A stretch of DNA of 64,000 nucleotides, taken from assembly GCA_023525715.1 (NCBI GenBank), contig CM042010.1, positions 67,733,966 to 67,797,965 on the forward strand. The letters are read 5' to 3'. Every line of letters begins with the position of its first letter. Position 1 is the first letter of the stretch. This DNA comes from Cichorium intybus (Eukaryota; Streptophyta; Magnoliopsida; Asterales; Asteraceae). Positions 37,456 through 49,243 of this stretch are shown piece by piece. The notes below the pieces were generated by a model. That model searched no databases. It saw only the letters and a program-made list of their open reading frames with translations, and was not told the origin of the DNA. Made by a program: the position numbers and the translations under genes.

Positions 37456-39510
37456 GCTAAAACACCTCATGAGATGTGGACGGGGAAAGTTCCCTCGTTA
37501 GCACATATCAAAGTCTGGGGTTGTGAAGCTTTCGTAAGACGAGAGACACACGATAAACTCGCAGAAATAAGTGAGAGGTGTATATTTATTGGATACCCGA
37601 AACAGTCTTTTGGATACTTGTTCTACAGACCAAGCGAGGACGTGGTCTTTATAGCTAGACGAGGAGTCTTTCGAGAGAGAGAGAGCTCATATTCAAAGAG
37701 GACAGTGGGAGTACCATTGATCTTGAAGAAATTCAAGAGTCATCTGATGATGCAGCCTTAGGAGAAACTAGCACCCAGCAAGAGGAAGGAGTTCCTGTTG
37801 GTCCGACAGACATATCATTACCTCTTAGGCGCTCCGGTAGAGTTAGCATGCCACCCGAGTTTTATGGTTTCCATATAGCTACGGATGGTGACACATTTGT
37901 CAGTGATAGGACACTGATAAATTTGGATGAGCCAACTAACTACCAGGAAGCAGTGGCGGGCCCTGAGTCTGCCAAGTGGAAAGAGGCAATGGACAACGAG
38001 ATCAAGTCTATGTATTGCAATCAAGTTTGGAACTTGGTTGACAATGTACAGGGTCGAAAGAGAGTCGGGTGCAAATGGATCTTCAAGAAGAAGACTGACA
38101 TGGATGGAAAGGTACACACCTTTAAGGCTTGACTGGTTGCGAAGGGCTTTACTCAAACCCCGGGGGTTGACTATGATGAGACCTTCTCACCAGTGGCCAA
38201 GATAAAGTCTATTAGGATAATGCTTGCCATAGCTGTATTTCATGACTATGAAATTTGGCAGATGGATGTCAAAACCGCTTTCCTTAACGGGAAGTTGACT
38301 GAGGATGTTTACATGAATTAGCCAGAGGGTTTTGTAGACACCAAGCATCCTAATAAAGTGTGTAAGCTTGAGAAATCAATCGACGGATAGAAACAAGCTT
38401 CTCGCAGCTGGAATCTCTGCTTCCATGAGAAAGTCAAAGAGTATGGCTTCTCTATGAATGAATATGAGTCCTACGTATATGTCAAGGTTAGTGGGAGTAT
38501 ATTCACTTTTCTGGTGCTGTATGTTGATGACATACTGCTCATGGGAAACGACATTCCAACCTTGCAAGATGTCAAGTCTTGGCTTGGGAAGTGTTTCGCC
38601 ATGAAAGACCTAGGAGAAGCTGCCTATATTCTTGGGATAAGAATATTGAGAGATAGGAAGAAGAGACTAATAGGACTTAGTCAGAGTACATACTTGGAAA
38701 ATGTACTAAAGAGATTTAGTATGGAAAATTCCAAGAAGGGAGAGCTGCCTATCCAGAGTAATGCAAAGTTGAGTAAAACTCAAAGCCCGAGTACAGATGA
38801 GGAAATAGCTGACATGAGTCAGGTACCTTACGCTTCGACGGTAGGGTCGATCATGCACGCTATGACATGTACTCGTCCCAACGTGTCCTTTGCTTTGAGC
38901 ATGGTCAGTCGTTACCAGGGGAACCCTGGTAGAGCGTATTGGATAGCTGTTAAGAATATACTCAAGTATCTGAGAAGGACAAAGAACATGGTGTTAGTCC
39001 TTGGTGGTAGTGATACTTTGAGAGTTAGTGAGTACACAGACGCCAGCTTCCAGACAGATAGAGACAACGGTCGGTCTCAGTCGGGTTGGGTATTTCTTTT
39101 GAATGGAGGAGCGGTTACTTGGAAGAGTTCCAAGCAATAGATGGTAGCTGATTCTACGTGCGAATCAGAGTACATAGCAGCGAGTGAAGCGTCAAAGGAA
39201 ACGGCTTGGCTGAAGAGCTTTATCGGTGACCTTGGAGTAGTCCAGAGTATTCAGGAGCCCATGGAACTTTTCTGTGATAACGAAGGAGCGGTTGCTTTGA
39301 TAAAGGAACCGAGAGACTATGGAAAGTCCAGGAATCGACAGAAAGTACCAATATATCAGACATAGAGTAGAAGAAGGTTACCTCCTTGTAAAGAGGGTAT
39401 CATCTGAAGATAATCCTATAGATCCCTTGATAAAGGCTCTGAGTAGGATCAAGCACAATCAGCATACTAGGAGCATAGAATTGAGAGATGATATTAGTTT
39501 TTGTAATTAG
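37456..39510 (+). pseudogene. Copia 1 integrase tail, reverse transcriptase and RNase H
   Basis: It continues the host frame after copia 2. A frameshift falls near 37690, after FRERE. Stops are TGA at 38130 (copia 2 also reads Arg here), TAG at 38319 (normally Gln in MNQPEGF), TAG in the GLKQA motif and TAG at 39138. The YVDD box is intact (LYVDDILLMG near 38525), as are YTDASFQTDRD and CDNEGAVAL. A frameshift also breaks SRHIDRKYH. It is more decayed than copia 2. Confidence 0.88.
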
Positions 39511-39963
39511 ATAGGATTTTGAAACTTGTAACAATGTAAATGTAATTGACTTTGGTGATTTAATAATAGAGATTTATTAATGAGTTTTGTCTACTGCTAT
39601 TTGTCAATTGTTTATCATTGTGTTTCATTTTGCATGTTTACTTCCTGAGTAATATGATTATTCGAATATCCACAGTCGCTCATACTTTTTGGGAGTAAGT
39701 ATGAATGAAGACTGTCATGAATTGGTTTGTAGATTGTCTAAGGAGTTAGACATAACAACAACATTGCTAGAACGTTCATGAGTACTTAGAAAATGGAGAT
39801 TTGAGTATTGGATAAACCCACGCTCAAAAGATTGCTTCATGGATTATATCACGAGCAATGTTGAGATGATAACATCTTATGATCTTGAAGCGAAGACATA
39901 TGAGTTATAATTTTCAAGGCAGTTGCTCATTGATAATGCGAAAACGCATTGGTAACTCGATGT

Positions 39964-41739
39964 TGTAAGACCCATATCCTGATTATAACATATACTTAAA
40001 ATAAGAGTGTTAGGAATTATATAATTTTTGGTAGTTATAAAACTAAGAAAAACTTTAGTTACAATTTCATATGAAAATCAGCATTTTGTGTCGTTTTTAG
40101 AAAAATCATAATTAATTCTAGGAAAATCGTTTGGATCTCAAACCAGTACACAAAGTTTACAAATTGAGTCTAGTACAATTACCAAAAATAATAGTAAGCT
40201 TGAAAATGACATTATCTATGGTAAAAAATGCAATCTTTACTGATTAGTTCGGAATTGACAGATTAGATAGTCTATTTTCAAAAATTCATAATAAATCATA
40301 GAAAAATCGTATAAATACGTAAAATACATCCCTGGAAAGGTATTGAGATAAATTTCTGGAATATCAAATAAAAACGTGAATTTCATGGGTTTAAAGTCGG
40401 CTAAACCAGTCTTGAACAGACTGATTCTAGAATGTATTAATTTCAACAAAGTTATATTATTAAAATCTTTTGTCAAAAGTGTCATGCCATTTTTTATTCA
40501 AGAATTCAAGTATAAATACCCCTCAAAACATCTCATAAACCACACAACTAAATCTAAATCCAATATATAGAGGTTTCTAAGCACTAGAGTGTAAGCAAGT
40601 GAGCGGAAGGAAGCGCAAAAGCCTAACGAAGGAGTTATAGATCTCGACGACTGGTCATAAGGTAACTACAAACCTTTCTATAGCTTAATTAGGTATTGTA
40701 AAATAATTTTTTTGTTAAGAAGTAGAATATGTAATAAGTATAACATATTCATTTCCAACAATAGTAAACAAAAACCTTAAAAACGTCCTTATTATAACAA
40801 TTCGTAGTTCTGAAAATAATACTGATTGATTTACTTACGAGGACGGTGACTAGGCTGATTACTTGGGATCTGGTTGTTGGATTTTCCGAAAGGCTAAAAT
40901 GCTGAAAGGATCCTGCCACCCCATCTAATCTTCTACCTGGCCGTTCTTTACTTGATAAATCATGGAGTATCATGTTGGAATTATTGAAGGGTTTTATGAT
41001 GCGACTATAATATAGTTAAGGATAAAAAAATGATAGATTTCTTATTATGTTAACAGTTAAAGTTGAAAAGAAATACAAAGGCGAGAAAGATAAACGATAT
41101 AGTCAACTACAATCAGGTGAGTCTTCTCACTATACTATAGGTGATATTGCATGCGTAGAAAGGAAGATATGTTAGACTAAGATGATCTTACATGTTATGG
41201 TAATTGTATGAATTATTGCTATGATAATGATTGTTTGTGGATGGAACGGGATAGCCCGCGAGCCAATAGGCGGAACGGGAATAGCCTGGGAGTCATTAGA
41301 CGGAACAGGAAAAGCCTGCGAGCGATACGACAGAACGGGAACTGCCCGTGAGTCTTCAGCGGAACAGGGATAGCCCGCGAGTCTTACAGACATATGAATG
41401 GTTATGATGTGTTGTATGTTATGTGATGGATCGTATGGTATTTTGAGGAACTCACTAAGCACCGTGCTTACCCTTTCCCTATATAAACTACTGTTTCAGG
41501 TACATCAGGTACAATGGATGGCAAGGCGTGACGTGTATACACTGTGCTGCTTCATTGGAGGACTGTTTTTGAATTAATATTCCGCTATATTGTGATTTCG
41601 TTAACTTCTGTTAATCCTGGGGTGTTTTCATTAAACTTATAAGTTATGGAATTTTATGAAAATTAATTAAGTGGCTTTTCTTATATTGAAGTTTTCGTTT
41701 AAATTTTTTTAAATTTACTCAAAAATTTTAGGATGTTCA
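39964..41739 (+). mobile_element. Gypsy LTR (family B), first copy
   Basis: It starts TGTAAGACCCATATCC right after GATGT (39959-39963) and ends GGATGTTCA, 1776 bp. TATAAATA lies at 40511. TGGTATCAGAGC follows at 41743, so this copy still has its primer binding site and acts as a 5' LTR. It differs from the copy at 46115 at about 20 positions. Confidence 0.88.
41242..41383 (+). repeat. Hairpin-like tandem array in gypsy LTR family B
   Basis: Five units of about 28 bp, each GGAACGGG(A)ATAGCCCGCGAGTC-like but written here only as its parts: a CGGG-type half, a 4-5-base loop, a CCCG-type half, then GAGTC or GAGCC. One unit has CAGG/CCTG, keeping the pairing. The same array is at 47393-47534. Confidence 0.8.
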
Positions 41740-43280
41740 AGTTGGTATCAGAGCCCAGCTTGAGAGAATCAGGCTCACTTAGTGAGTTCTGGACTCAAGT
41801 TGAGGCTTAACAGTTTTCTTAGAACATTTTTACGAAAGAAAGATGTTTTATGAAGGGTGAACTGAAGACACAGTGTGTACCGCCAGCCGACGCCAGTATG
41901 AGAAAAGGGTTAAGTATTTAATATTGTGGATGTTAAAAAAAACATATGGTATATGTTTGCTGAAATGCCTGGTAAAGATCACACATTGTTGTATTATTAT
42001 CTGCTATTTGCTAATAGAACTGTATGCTAGTGCCGATAGGTTGCTTAGAGATTTCCACTAAGTTGTATACAATATGGACTGAATAGTCATAGAATGTGTG
42101 AGTTGACCTTATTGCCTGTTCCTTGTTTGGTTGTTGCCTTAGGGAAGATTCTCTTATTTGAAAGACTGTTTAGTTCGATATTGTATACAACTACGTTCGC
42201 GAAACAATCTGTCATCACTAGAGGAAGTCCCGTCTTAGTTAGAATAGCAGGGTGGGGGTGGGATTCCAAGTATTCCTAAAAGGGTTGACATATGCCTTGT
42301 AAGGGCATATGTGTTAAAATTATCGGTGAGAAGCGAATTAGATATTTCGAGACGGGTCTTGGAACGGACATGGATAGGTGTGGAAGGTAGTAGTAGTAGA
42401 GCTCCTACTATAGAAAGCACAGGATCCGTGTTCGAGTCGGGAGTTCGTCACGAAGGATCCAAGGAGCTGAGTATGTGAGTGTCTAGCATAGTTGACTTAA
42501 ATGCTAGTGTAATGTGGTAAACCTTTATCCATTGATTGTTGAATGTTGATTGGGAGGTTCAGTAGGAACAATTAAGATGTGATCATACTAGTTTGGTTGG
42601 ACCGATCATGCTTAAGTTGATTACTGAGCTTAAAGACTGTTGAAAGGGAGAATGTCAAAGTGCTATTGTGGTAGCTATTTTTATGCAACTAATGGGCGCA
42701 CAAGTCAGACAGGGACTAAAAGATACAAGGGTGAGTTTTCCAACTCACGGTCAAAGAGGTGCAAGCGGCGCCTGAGATGATAGCGGGTATTTTTTAGTCG
42801 ACTCTGTACATGCCTAGTGCTGTGTAATAGTGGGGCTACCTTCCCTTGTATTGATCTTGCTTGAGTGATTGATCAGGTCGTGTGGGTTGAGAGTCTGGAT
42901 CACTCGCTCGTGATTGAGGTAACTGACGATAGAGGTGTTGACTAGGGTCGCAAGCGGATGAGTAACATATGGTGGTTGATGTAAACGTCTTTACATTATC
43001 GAAACATGTTTATTGAGATGGTGTTTGCCCCTGATGCAAGTTGTTGGCTGAGCAGAGTGGGCTTGGTTTTGTTCGAGAGTAAGGGCTCGTAAAAAAAAAT
43101 TATAAATCGAATAAACAGACTTGGACTTTAGTCCAAGTGGAGGAGGAATACAAAATTAAGGGAACAACATGAATATTATATTGAATCGATGAAATTATTA
43201 AAATTATAGTAACACGTCAATATATTTAATTCATTACTACAACTTTATATTAATACATTAAGAAAAGTTTACAGAACTAC
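41740..43280 (+). other. Internal region after the first family-B LTR
   Basis: It begins with the tRNA-Met-type primer site. The rest has no open frame over about 65 codons and no gag or pol motif. A purine-rich AAGTGGAGGAGGAATA at 43134-43149 resembles a polypurine tract but no LTR follows. It may be a non-coding (LARD-like) internal domain. Confidence 0.5.
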
Positions 43281-43284
43281 TAAC

Positions 43285-44913
43285 CTAAACCGGAGAATCA
43301 GAAAGAAGCAAGAAAAGATCTTCTACACTCCAATCTTTGTCATCATTAGGTTGACTTGTATCTTCTTGAGGATTTGGAAGGGGTATGCTTTCAGTTATTG
43401 GAGGAGGAGCTCCAAGGTATGGGGTCTCGATAGGGTTGGAACCTGTAACCCCGTGATTAGGGGCTAAATATTGACCCATTTGGGGTGTGTGTAAGTAGGG
43501 TAATGATGGGGAAGGATTCCAATTCGGAACCAGTTGGGGGTAGTTATAAGAAGGAGGAAACCAGGCTAGGTCACCTACAAAGCCTCTAAAATTCTCCTCA
43601 CTTGTAGGCTCGAGTAAACCAGGGTTAATACTACTCATACTAGAATTAGATAGTAGAGATTGCTGCTATGTATGAGTTCTTGATGAAGTTTCCCCCTTTT
43701 CCTGAATTTTTCTTTTCCTAAATACAACCTTATGAGCAGATTGTATTAGCTTCTTTGTGCCGTCTGTTAGACCCGATTGTGACCCTTCAATTATCGCTTC
43801 TTTTTCTTTCTTTAGGTTGGGTATTAAATCTCTAGACAATTCTGATGCATCGCAAAAATCGTTACCAAATTCCTATGGCACAAATAAATCTAATAATTAC
43901 AATTTTATGATATAAAGGAATTAAAAACAAAAATGTAATTCTTTACCTCAGCACGATCAATAAGAGTTTGTAGACTCTTAAGTTGTCGTTGGGGCCAACG
44001 ATTGATACCTAAATCTCTACAGCGTTTTTTTAACTGTGTCGATCCAATGTTGAGTTCCTTCGCAGCTTTCTCAATTGGTTCGTTGAAGTGTTCAGCTATT
44101 ATTTCCCTACTTAATAAGTGCCTGAAACCTCTTCCACTGCCACCTGCTATGTTTTCTGAAGGTTCGAATCCAATTGTATTGTTATCATTCTGGATCATTT
44201 GAACATGATCCTGATTTTCTGACCCAAAGATGGACATTGATTCATTAAAGCCAGTGGTTTCTATCGGTAGTAATTGTTGGTTTTCAACCAAAAACCCAGG
44301 ATTCTGAAATCCTTCTAGATTCCTTTGAATCAACTGAAGGTGATCTTGATATTGAAAACCAACCCCAAACTCGGGATTCAATTCAATATTGATGTTATTA
44401 ATAGTCTGTAATTGATTGTCATTTTGAATGTCGGCCATGAATCCTTGATTCATGGGGATGATCCCACTACTCGTTAAGGGTACGTCGATGAATGGATTAT
44501 AGTCAGATTGACCATCCACAAATGGGTCTACAAATAACAATTGTCAGATGATAAAACAAAATTAAATACTCATAGAAACAATCATTTAAAAGAATTTAAC
44601 CTGGTAGAAGGTATGGAGTCTAATCAAGTGCAAAGTCTAATGATGAATGCACCGGATCTTCTGAGTTAATGTTTAACTCGGGAAAAATTTCCGGCTCACC
44701 GTGGAGTTGCTTTATTGGTAGTATATATGGAAGATTGTATCATAATTCAAAATCAAACAAAACATTAAAAAGATAATCGAAGTATGGATGATAGACGTCT
44801 AGAATGTTAGAGTCACCGAACTCTATTAAGAATGCTTGGTTTGAAGTACCCTCTCCTTGTGGAAAACCAGGTCCAGGGTTCGGCAGATCGCCCATTGAAG
44901 ATCTGTTTTCCAT
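43285..44913 (-). pseudogene. RWP-RK (RKD-like) transcription factor pseudogene, introns kept
   Basis: Three exons keep phase: 44913-44601, 44527-43947 and 43872-43285, 494 codons including stops. The second exon holds an RWP-RK DNA-binding domain (LSREIIAEHFNEPIEKAAKE, then LKKRCRDLGINRWPQRQLKS). The third is basic, then proline-rich. The length is greater than many RKD proteins and no GAF or PB1 domain is seen, so RKD-like fits better than full NLP. Three in-frame stops break it: TGA at 44742-44740, TAG at 44622-44620 and TAG at 43668-43666. Each can be explained by one C-to-T change (CGA or CAG). Splice sites are intact, so the gene was captured or moved as DNA, not from mRNA. It lies between two gypsy LTRs, antisense to them. 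Confidence 0.82.
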
Positions 44914-45580
44914 AACTCAACTGTAAAAATGAGTTTTTTTTTACGAATAAACTAGTGGTAGGAGAGGATGAGACTGAAAAGATTGTAGGTATGGATGATA
45001 CTACATACTCACTTATATAGTATGGTGCAGCTGGAACTGAAATGACAACTCACGTTTTTAATACCAAAATGTAAACCACTACAGTAGGTGCGACTTTTCA
45101 CTACCCCAAGTGACATTTTTTCAAAATTCCCTGCTTGAATCCGGTGAGAACGAGATAATGAAGAGACTCTTGAAATAAAACAAAATTTTATGTCTCCTGA
45201 TAATGGAAATAGTTTAAAGAGTGTTCAGTACTCCAAAAAAAAAAAAGAACTTACGAAAGATGATGTAAATTTTATATTTTTCGGTGAAACAAAATTTTTT
45301 GGAGATTTTACAAATATAGATTTATTTAGCCAAAAAGTATTTAAAAGAAAATATTGAATTGAGACAAATGTGTGTTGAAATATGACGAATTCATATAAAT
45401 ACGAAATAGTGTTAAAAATTAGGTGTTGCAAGTTAACTAGGTTAACTATGTATATAGGTAGAATAGAAAGTACTAAATATGTACTGTAGATAGTAGCCGG
45501 TCAAGTCGATGTGTGGGACTATGAGAAACAGTTAGAGTTTTTTTTTGTACATCTAGAGTAATTAGAAGAAAAGAAGGGAA
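44914..45580. other. Upstream flank of the RKD-like pseudogene
   Basis: No gene. It probably holds the old promoter. It ends abruptly where copia-derived sequence starts. Confidence 0.5.
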
Positions 45581-46114
45581 ATGTACTAAAGAGATTTAGT
45601 ATGGAAAATTCTAAGAAGGGAGAGCATAGAATTGAGAGATGATATTAGTTTTTGTAATTAGATAGGATTTTGAAACTTGTAACAATGTAAATGTAATTGA
45701 CTTTGGTGATTTAATAATAGAGATTTATTAATGAGTTTTGTCTACTGCTATTTGTCAATTGTTTATCATTGTGTTTCATTTAGCATGTTTACTTCTTGAG
45801 TAATATGATTATTCGAATATCCACAGTCGCTCATACTTTTTGGGAGTAAGTATGAATGAAGACTGTCATGAATTGGTTTGTAGATTGTCTAAGGAGTTAG
45901 ACATAGCAACAACATTGCTAGAACGTTCATGAGTACTTAGAAAATGGAGATTTGAGTATTGGATAAACCCACGCTCAAAAGATTGCTTCATGGATTATAT
46001 CACGAGCAATGTTGAGATGATAACATCTTATGATCTTGAAGCGAAGACATATGAGTTATAATTTTCAAGGCAGTTGCTCATTGATAATGCGAAAACGCAT
46101 TGGTAACTCGATGT
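45581..46114 (+). repeat. Second copy of copia 1 3' sequence, internally deleted
   Basis: 45581-45625 matches 38698-38746, then the sequence jumps and 45626-46114 matches 39473-39963 with only a few differences. It ends in GATGT, as does the first copy, and the second family-B LTR follows. Confidence 0.85.
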
Positions 46115-47891
46115 TGTAAGACTCATATCCTGATTATAACATATACTTAAAATAAGAGTGTTAGGAATTATATAATTTTTGGTAGTTATAAAGCTAAGAA
46201 AAACTTTAGTTACAATTTCATATGAAAATCAGCATTTTGTGACGTTTTTAGAAAAATCATAATTAATTATAGGAAAATCGTTTGGATCTCAAACCAGTAC
46301 ACAAAGTTTACAAATTGAGTCTAGTACAATTACCAAAAATAATAGTAAGCTTGAAAATGACATTATCTATGGTAAAAAATGCAATCTTTACTGATTAATT
46401 CAGAATTGACAGATTAGATAGTCTATTTTCAAAAATTCATAATAAATCATAGAAAAATCGTATAAATACGTAAAATACATCCCTGGAAAGGTATTGAGAT
46501 AAATTTCTGGAATATCAAATAAAAACGTGAATTTCATGGGTTTAAAGTCGGCTAAACCAGTTTTGAACAGACTGATTCTAGAATGTATTAATTTCAACAA
46601 AGTTATATTATTAAAATCTTTTGTCAAAAGTGTCATGTCATTTTTTATTCAAGAATTCAAGTATAAATACCTCTCAAAACATCTCATAAACCACACAACT
46701 AAATCTAAATCCAATATATAGAGGTTTCTAAGCACTAGAGTGTAAGCAAGTGAGCGGAAGGAAGCGCAAAAGCCTAACGAAGGAGTTATAGATCTCGACG
46801 ACTGGTCATAAGGTAACTACAAACCTTTCTATAGCTTAATTAGGTATTGTAAAATAATTTTTTTGTTAAGAAGTAGAATATGTAATAAGTATAACATATT
46901 CATTTCCAACAATAGTAAACAAAAACCTTAAAAACGTCCTTATTATAACAATTCGTAGTTCTGAAAATAATACCGAATGATTTACTTACGAGGACGGTGA
47001 CTAGGCCGATTACTTGGGATCTGGTTGTTGGATTTTCCGAAAGGCTAAAATGCTGAAAGGATCCTGCCACCCCATCTAATCTTCTACCTGGCCGTTCTTT
47101 ACTTGATAAATCATGGAGTATCATGTTGGAATTATTGAAGGGTTTTATGATGCGACTATAATATAGTTAAGGATAAAGAAATGATAGATTTCTTATTATG
47201 TTAACAGTTAAAGTTGAAAAGAAATACAAAGGCGAGAAAGATAAACGATATAGTCAACTACAATCAGGTGAGTCTTCTCACTATACTATAGGTGATATTA
47301 CATGCGTAGGAAGGAAGATATGTTAGACTAAGGTGATCTTACATGTTATGGTAATTGTATGAATTATTGCTATGATAATGATTGTTTGTGGATGGAACGG
47401 GATAGCCCGCGAGCCAATAGGCGGAACGGGAATAGCCTAGGAGTCATTAGACGGAACGGGAAAAGCCTGCGAGCGATACAACAGAACGGGAACTGCCCGT
47501 GAGTCTTCAGCGGAACAGGGATAGCCCGCGAGTCTTACAGACATATGAATGGTTATGATGTGTTGTATGTTATGTGATGGATCGTATGGTATTTTGAGGA
47601 ACTCACTAAGCTCCGTGCTTACCATTTCGCTATATAAACTACTGTTTCAGGTACATCAGGTACAATGGATGGCAAGGCGTGACGTGTATACACTGTGCTG
47701 CTTCATTAGAGGACTGTTTTTGAATTAATATTCCGCTATATTGTGATTTCGTTAACTTCTGTTAATCCTGGGGTGTTTTCTTTAAACTTATAAGTTATGG
47801 AATTTTATGAAAATTAATTAAGTGGCTTTTCTTATATTGAAGTTTTCGTTTAAATTTTTTTAAATTTACTCAAAAATTTTGGGATGTTACA
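46115..47891 (+). mobile_element. Gypsy LTR (family B), second copy
   Basis: 1777 bp, TGTAAGACTC to GATGTTACA, followed by GATGT (47892-47896) and resumed copia 1 sequence. About 1 % different from the first copy. Confidence 0.88.
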
Positions 47892-48307
47892 GATGTTATA
47901 AAACGTGTTGTTGTGAGTGATTTGACTGGTAAAAGATATAAAGCATATGAGTCGAAGCTTATTCGTTCCTTGACCCTAATGGGAAACAGATATCTGTAGG
48001 CCTCTCGATGATTTTGAAGTTGACTGAAAGTGTTGGCCAACCAGGACTGAATTGATGTGTTCAATTAGTAATCTTAAAGTCATATGCAAATCAGAAATCG
48101 AGAAACAGAGTATCATACCGATATTGATCTTAATCCATGTCTTGAGTCTGAAAAATATCTTGTTGGACGGAGGATCATATGATCACTTATCTATGGACAG
48201 AACTGACTGGGTCAGAGTTCGACAGTAGTTTCTAGGAAGCTACAGTTTGCTAATTGATTAGAGATTAAATTGGTAATTATAGTCATAGACTTATCCAAGT
48301 GGGAGAC
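47892..48307 (+). other. Copia 1 3' internal region and polypurine tract
   Basis: Continues the copia 1 sequence split at 39963; ends in CCAAGTGGGAGAC, the polypurine tract, directly before the 3' LTR. Confidence 0.82.
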
Positions 48308-49084
48308 TGTTGGATTAGGTGTCTAAGCCATGACTAATAATTAGTATTTACCTAATTAATAGAAGCAAAGTCCATTTGGGTTACCCTCATAGCTGGAGGT
48401 TTGGTAGAAAGTCCAGGAGAGAGAAAGGTTGATTTATCATATGATTAATAAATCAATAGAAATAAAATAAATAGTTTATTAATATATTAAGGTGATAATA
48501 TATTAATTATAAACTATATTAATTAATTAGAAATTAATCTGGAATTAATTGGAAGTAATTTGGTGATTAATTTAATTAATTAATGGTGCAGGGACTGAAA
48601 TTGTAATTATTCAATAGTTGAGTAAGTGACAATTTTGGCAGGATAATAACCAGCGAAATTTATATATAAGATATATATAATTTCGATTATAATAATTTAG
48701 GATAAATAGATTTAAATTAAAGATAAAGGTTTATCTTGATTTGAATTCAAAAGGTTTATCTCTAAAGGCTTATCTGGTTATCTGCTGGAGGCTATAGATA
48801 GGGAGCCCCAGACCCTCATTTGTTTGCGCCATTTATTCCCCATCTCTTTGGATTTTCGTGACCTGTTACCTAGCTCTTGGGTGTGATCTCATTTGAGGCA
48901 GGACACTTGTGCTGCTTAGCTTCAGGATTAATTCTAAATGTTAGTTTTTCTGATTTATTTCTTTAGTAATTTTTCTGTTGGCCTTTAGGAATTGTTTATA
49001 TGTTCAAAGTTAGAAAACATAGATTCAATTTATGTTTCATGTGAACTTAGGGTCTTAGTTCATAGATTTGCAGAAAACCTTTCA
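48308..49084 (+). mobile_element. 3' LTR of copia 1
   Basis: 777 bp. The TATA box of the 5' copy has become TATAGATAGG here. GTCAC follows at 49085-49089. Confidence 0.9.
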
Positions 49085-49181
49085 GTCACATCAGTATTCC
49101 ATTTACTATTTTATTTTACATATTAAACTCTACACTCCATTAAATTTTACTCAAGTTTAATAAATTACCACATCAACATGT

Positions 49182-49184
<3 letters not shown>

Positions 49185-49241
<57 letters not shown>
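49185..49241. repeat. (TA)n array
   Basis: Uninterrupted TA repeat within the Harbinger left part; the paralogous position at 55170-55213 also holds one. Confidence 0.95.

Positions 49242-49243
<2 letters not shown>

Larger units (their letters stand above)
23786..49084 (+). mobile_element. Ty1/copia element 1, about 25.3 kb with nested insertions
   Basis: The LTRs lie at 23786-24551 and 48308-49084, both starting TGTTG and ending TTTCA. The 5-bp sequence GTCAC flanks both outer ends (23781-23785 and 49085-49089), as expected for one insertion. Internal order is primer site, leader, gag, protease, integrase, [copia 2], rest of integrase, reverse transcriptase, RNase H, 3' region, [gypsy-LTR block], polypurine tract. 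With insertions removed it would be about 7.7 kb. Confidence 0.9.

Noticed and set aside
41242..41383. CRISPR-like array
   Set aside because: Units are degenerate, contiguous and inside a plant LTR, with no unique spacers or cas genes.
43134..43149. Polypurine tract marking a 3' LTR
   Set aside because: The tract looks right but no TG...CA LTR follows; it may be chance or a relic.
44155..44175. tRNA B-box-like GGTTCGAATCC
   Set aside because: It lies in the RKD-like exon 2 coding sequence and no cloverleaf or A box is present.
39964..47891. A complete gypsy retrotransposon
   Set aside because: The two LTRs and primer site fit, but there is no gag or pol, an antisense host gene lies inside, and copia flank precedes the second LTR. 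It is described as an LTR-bounded block instead.
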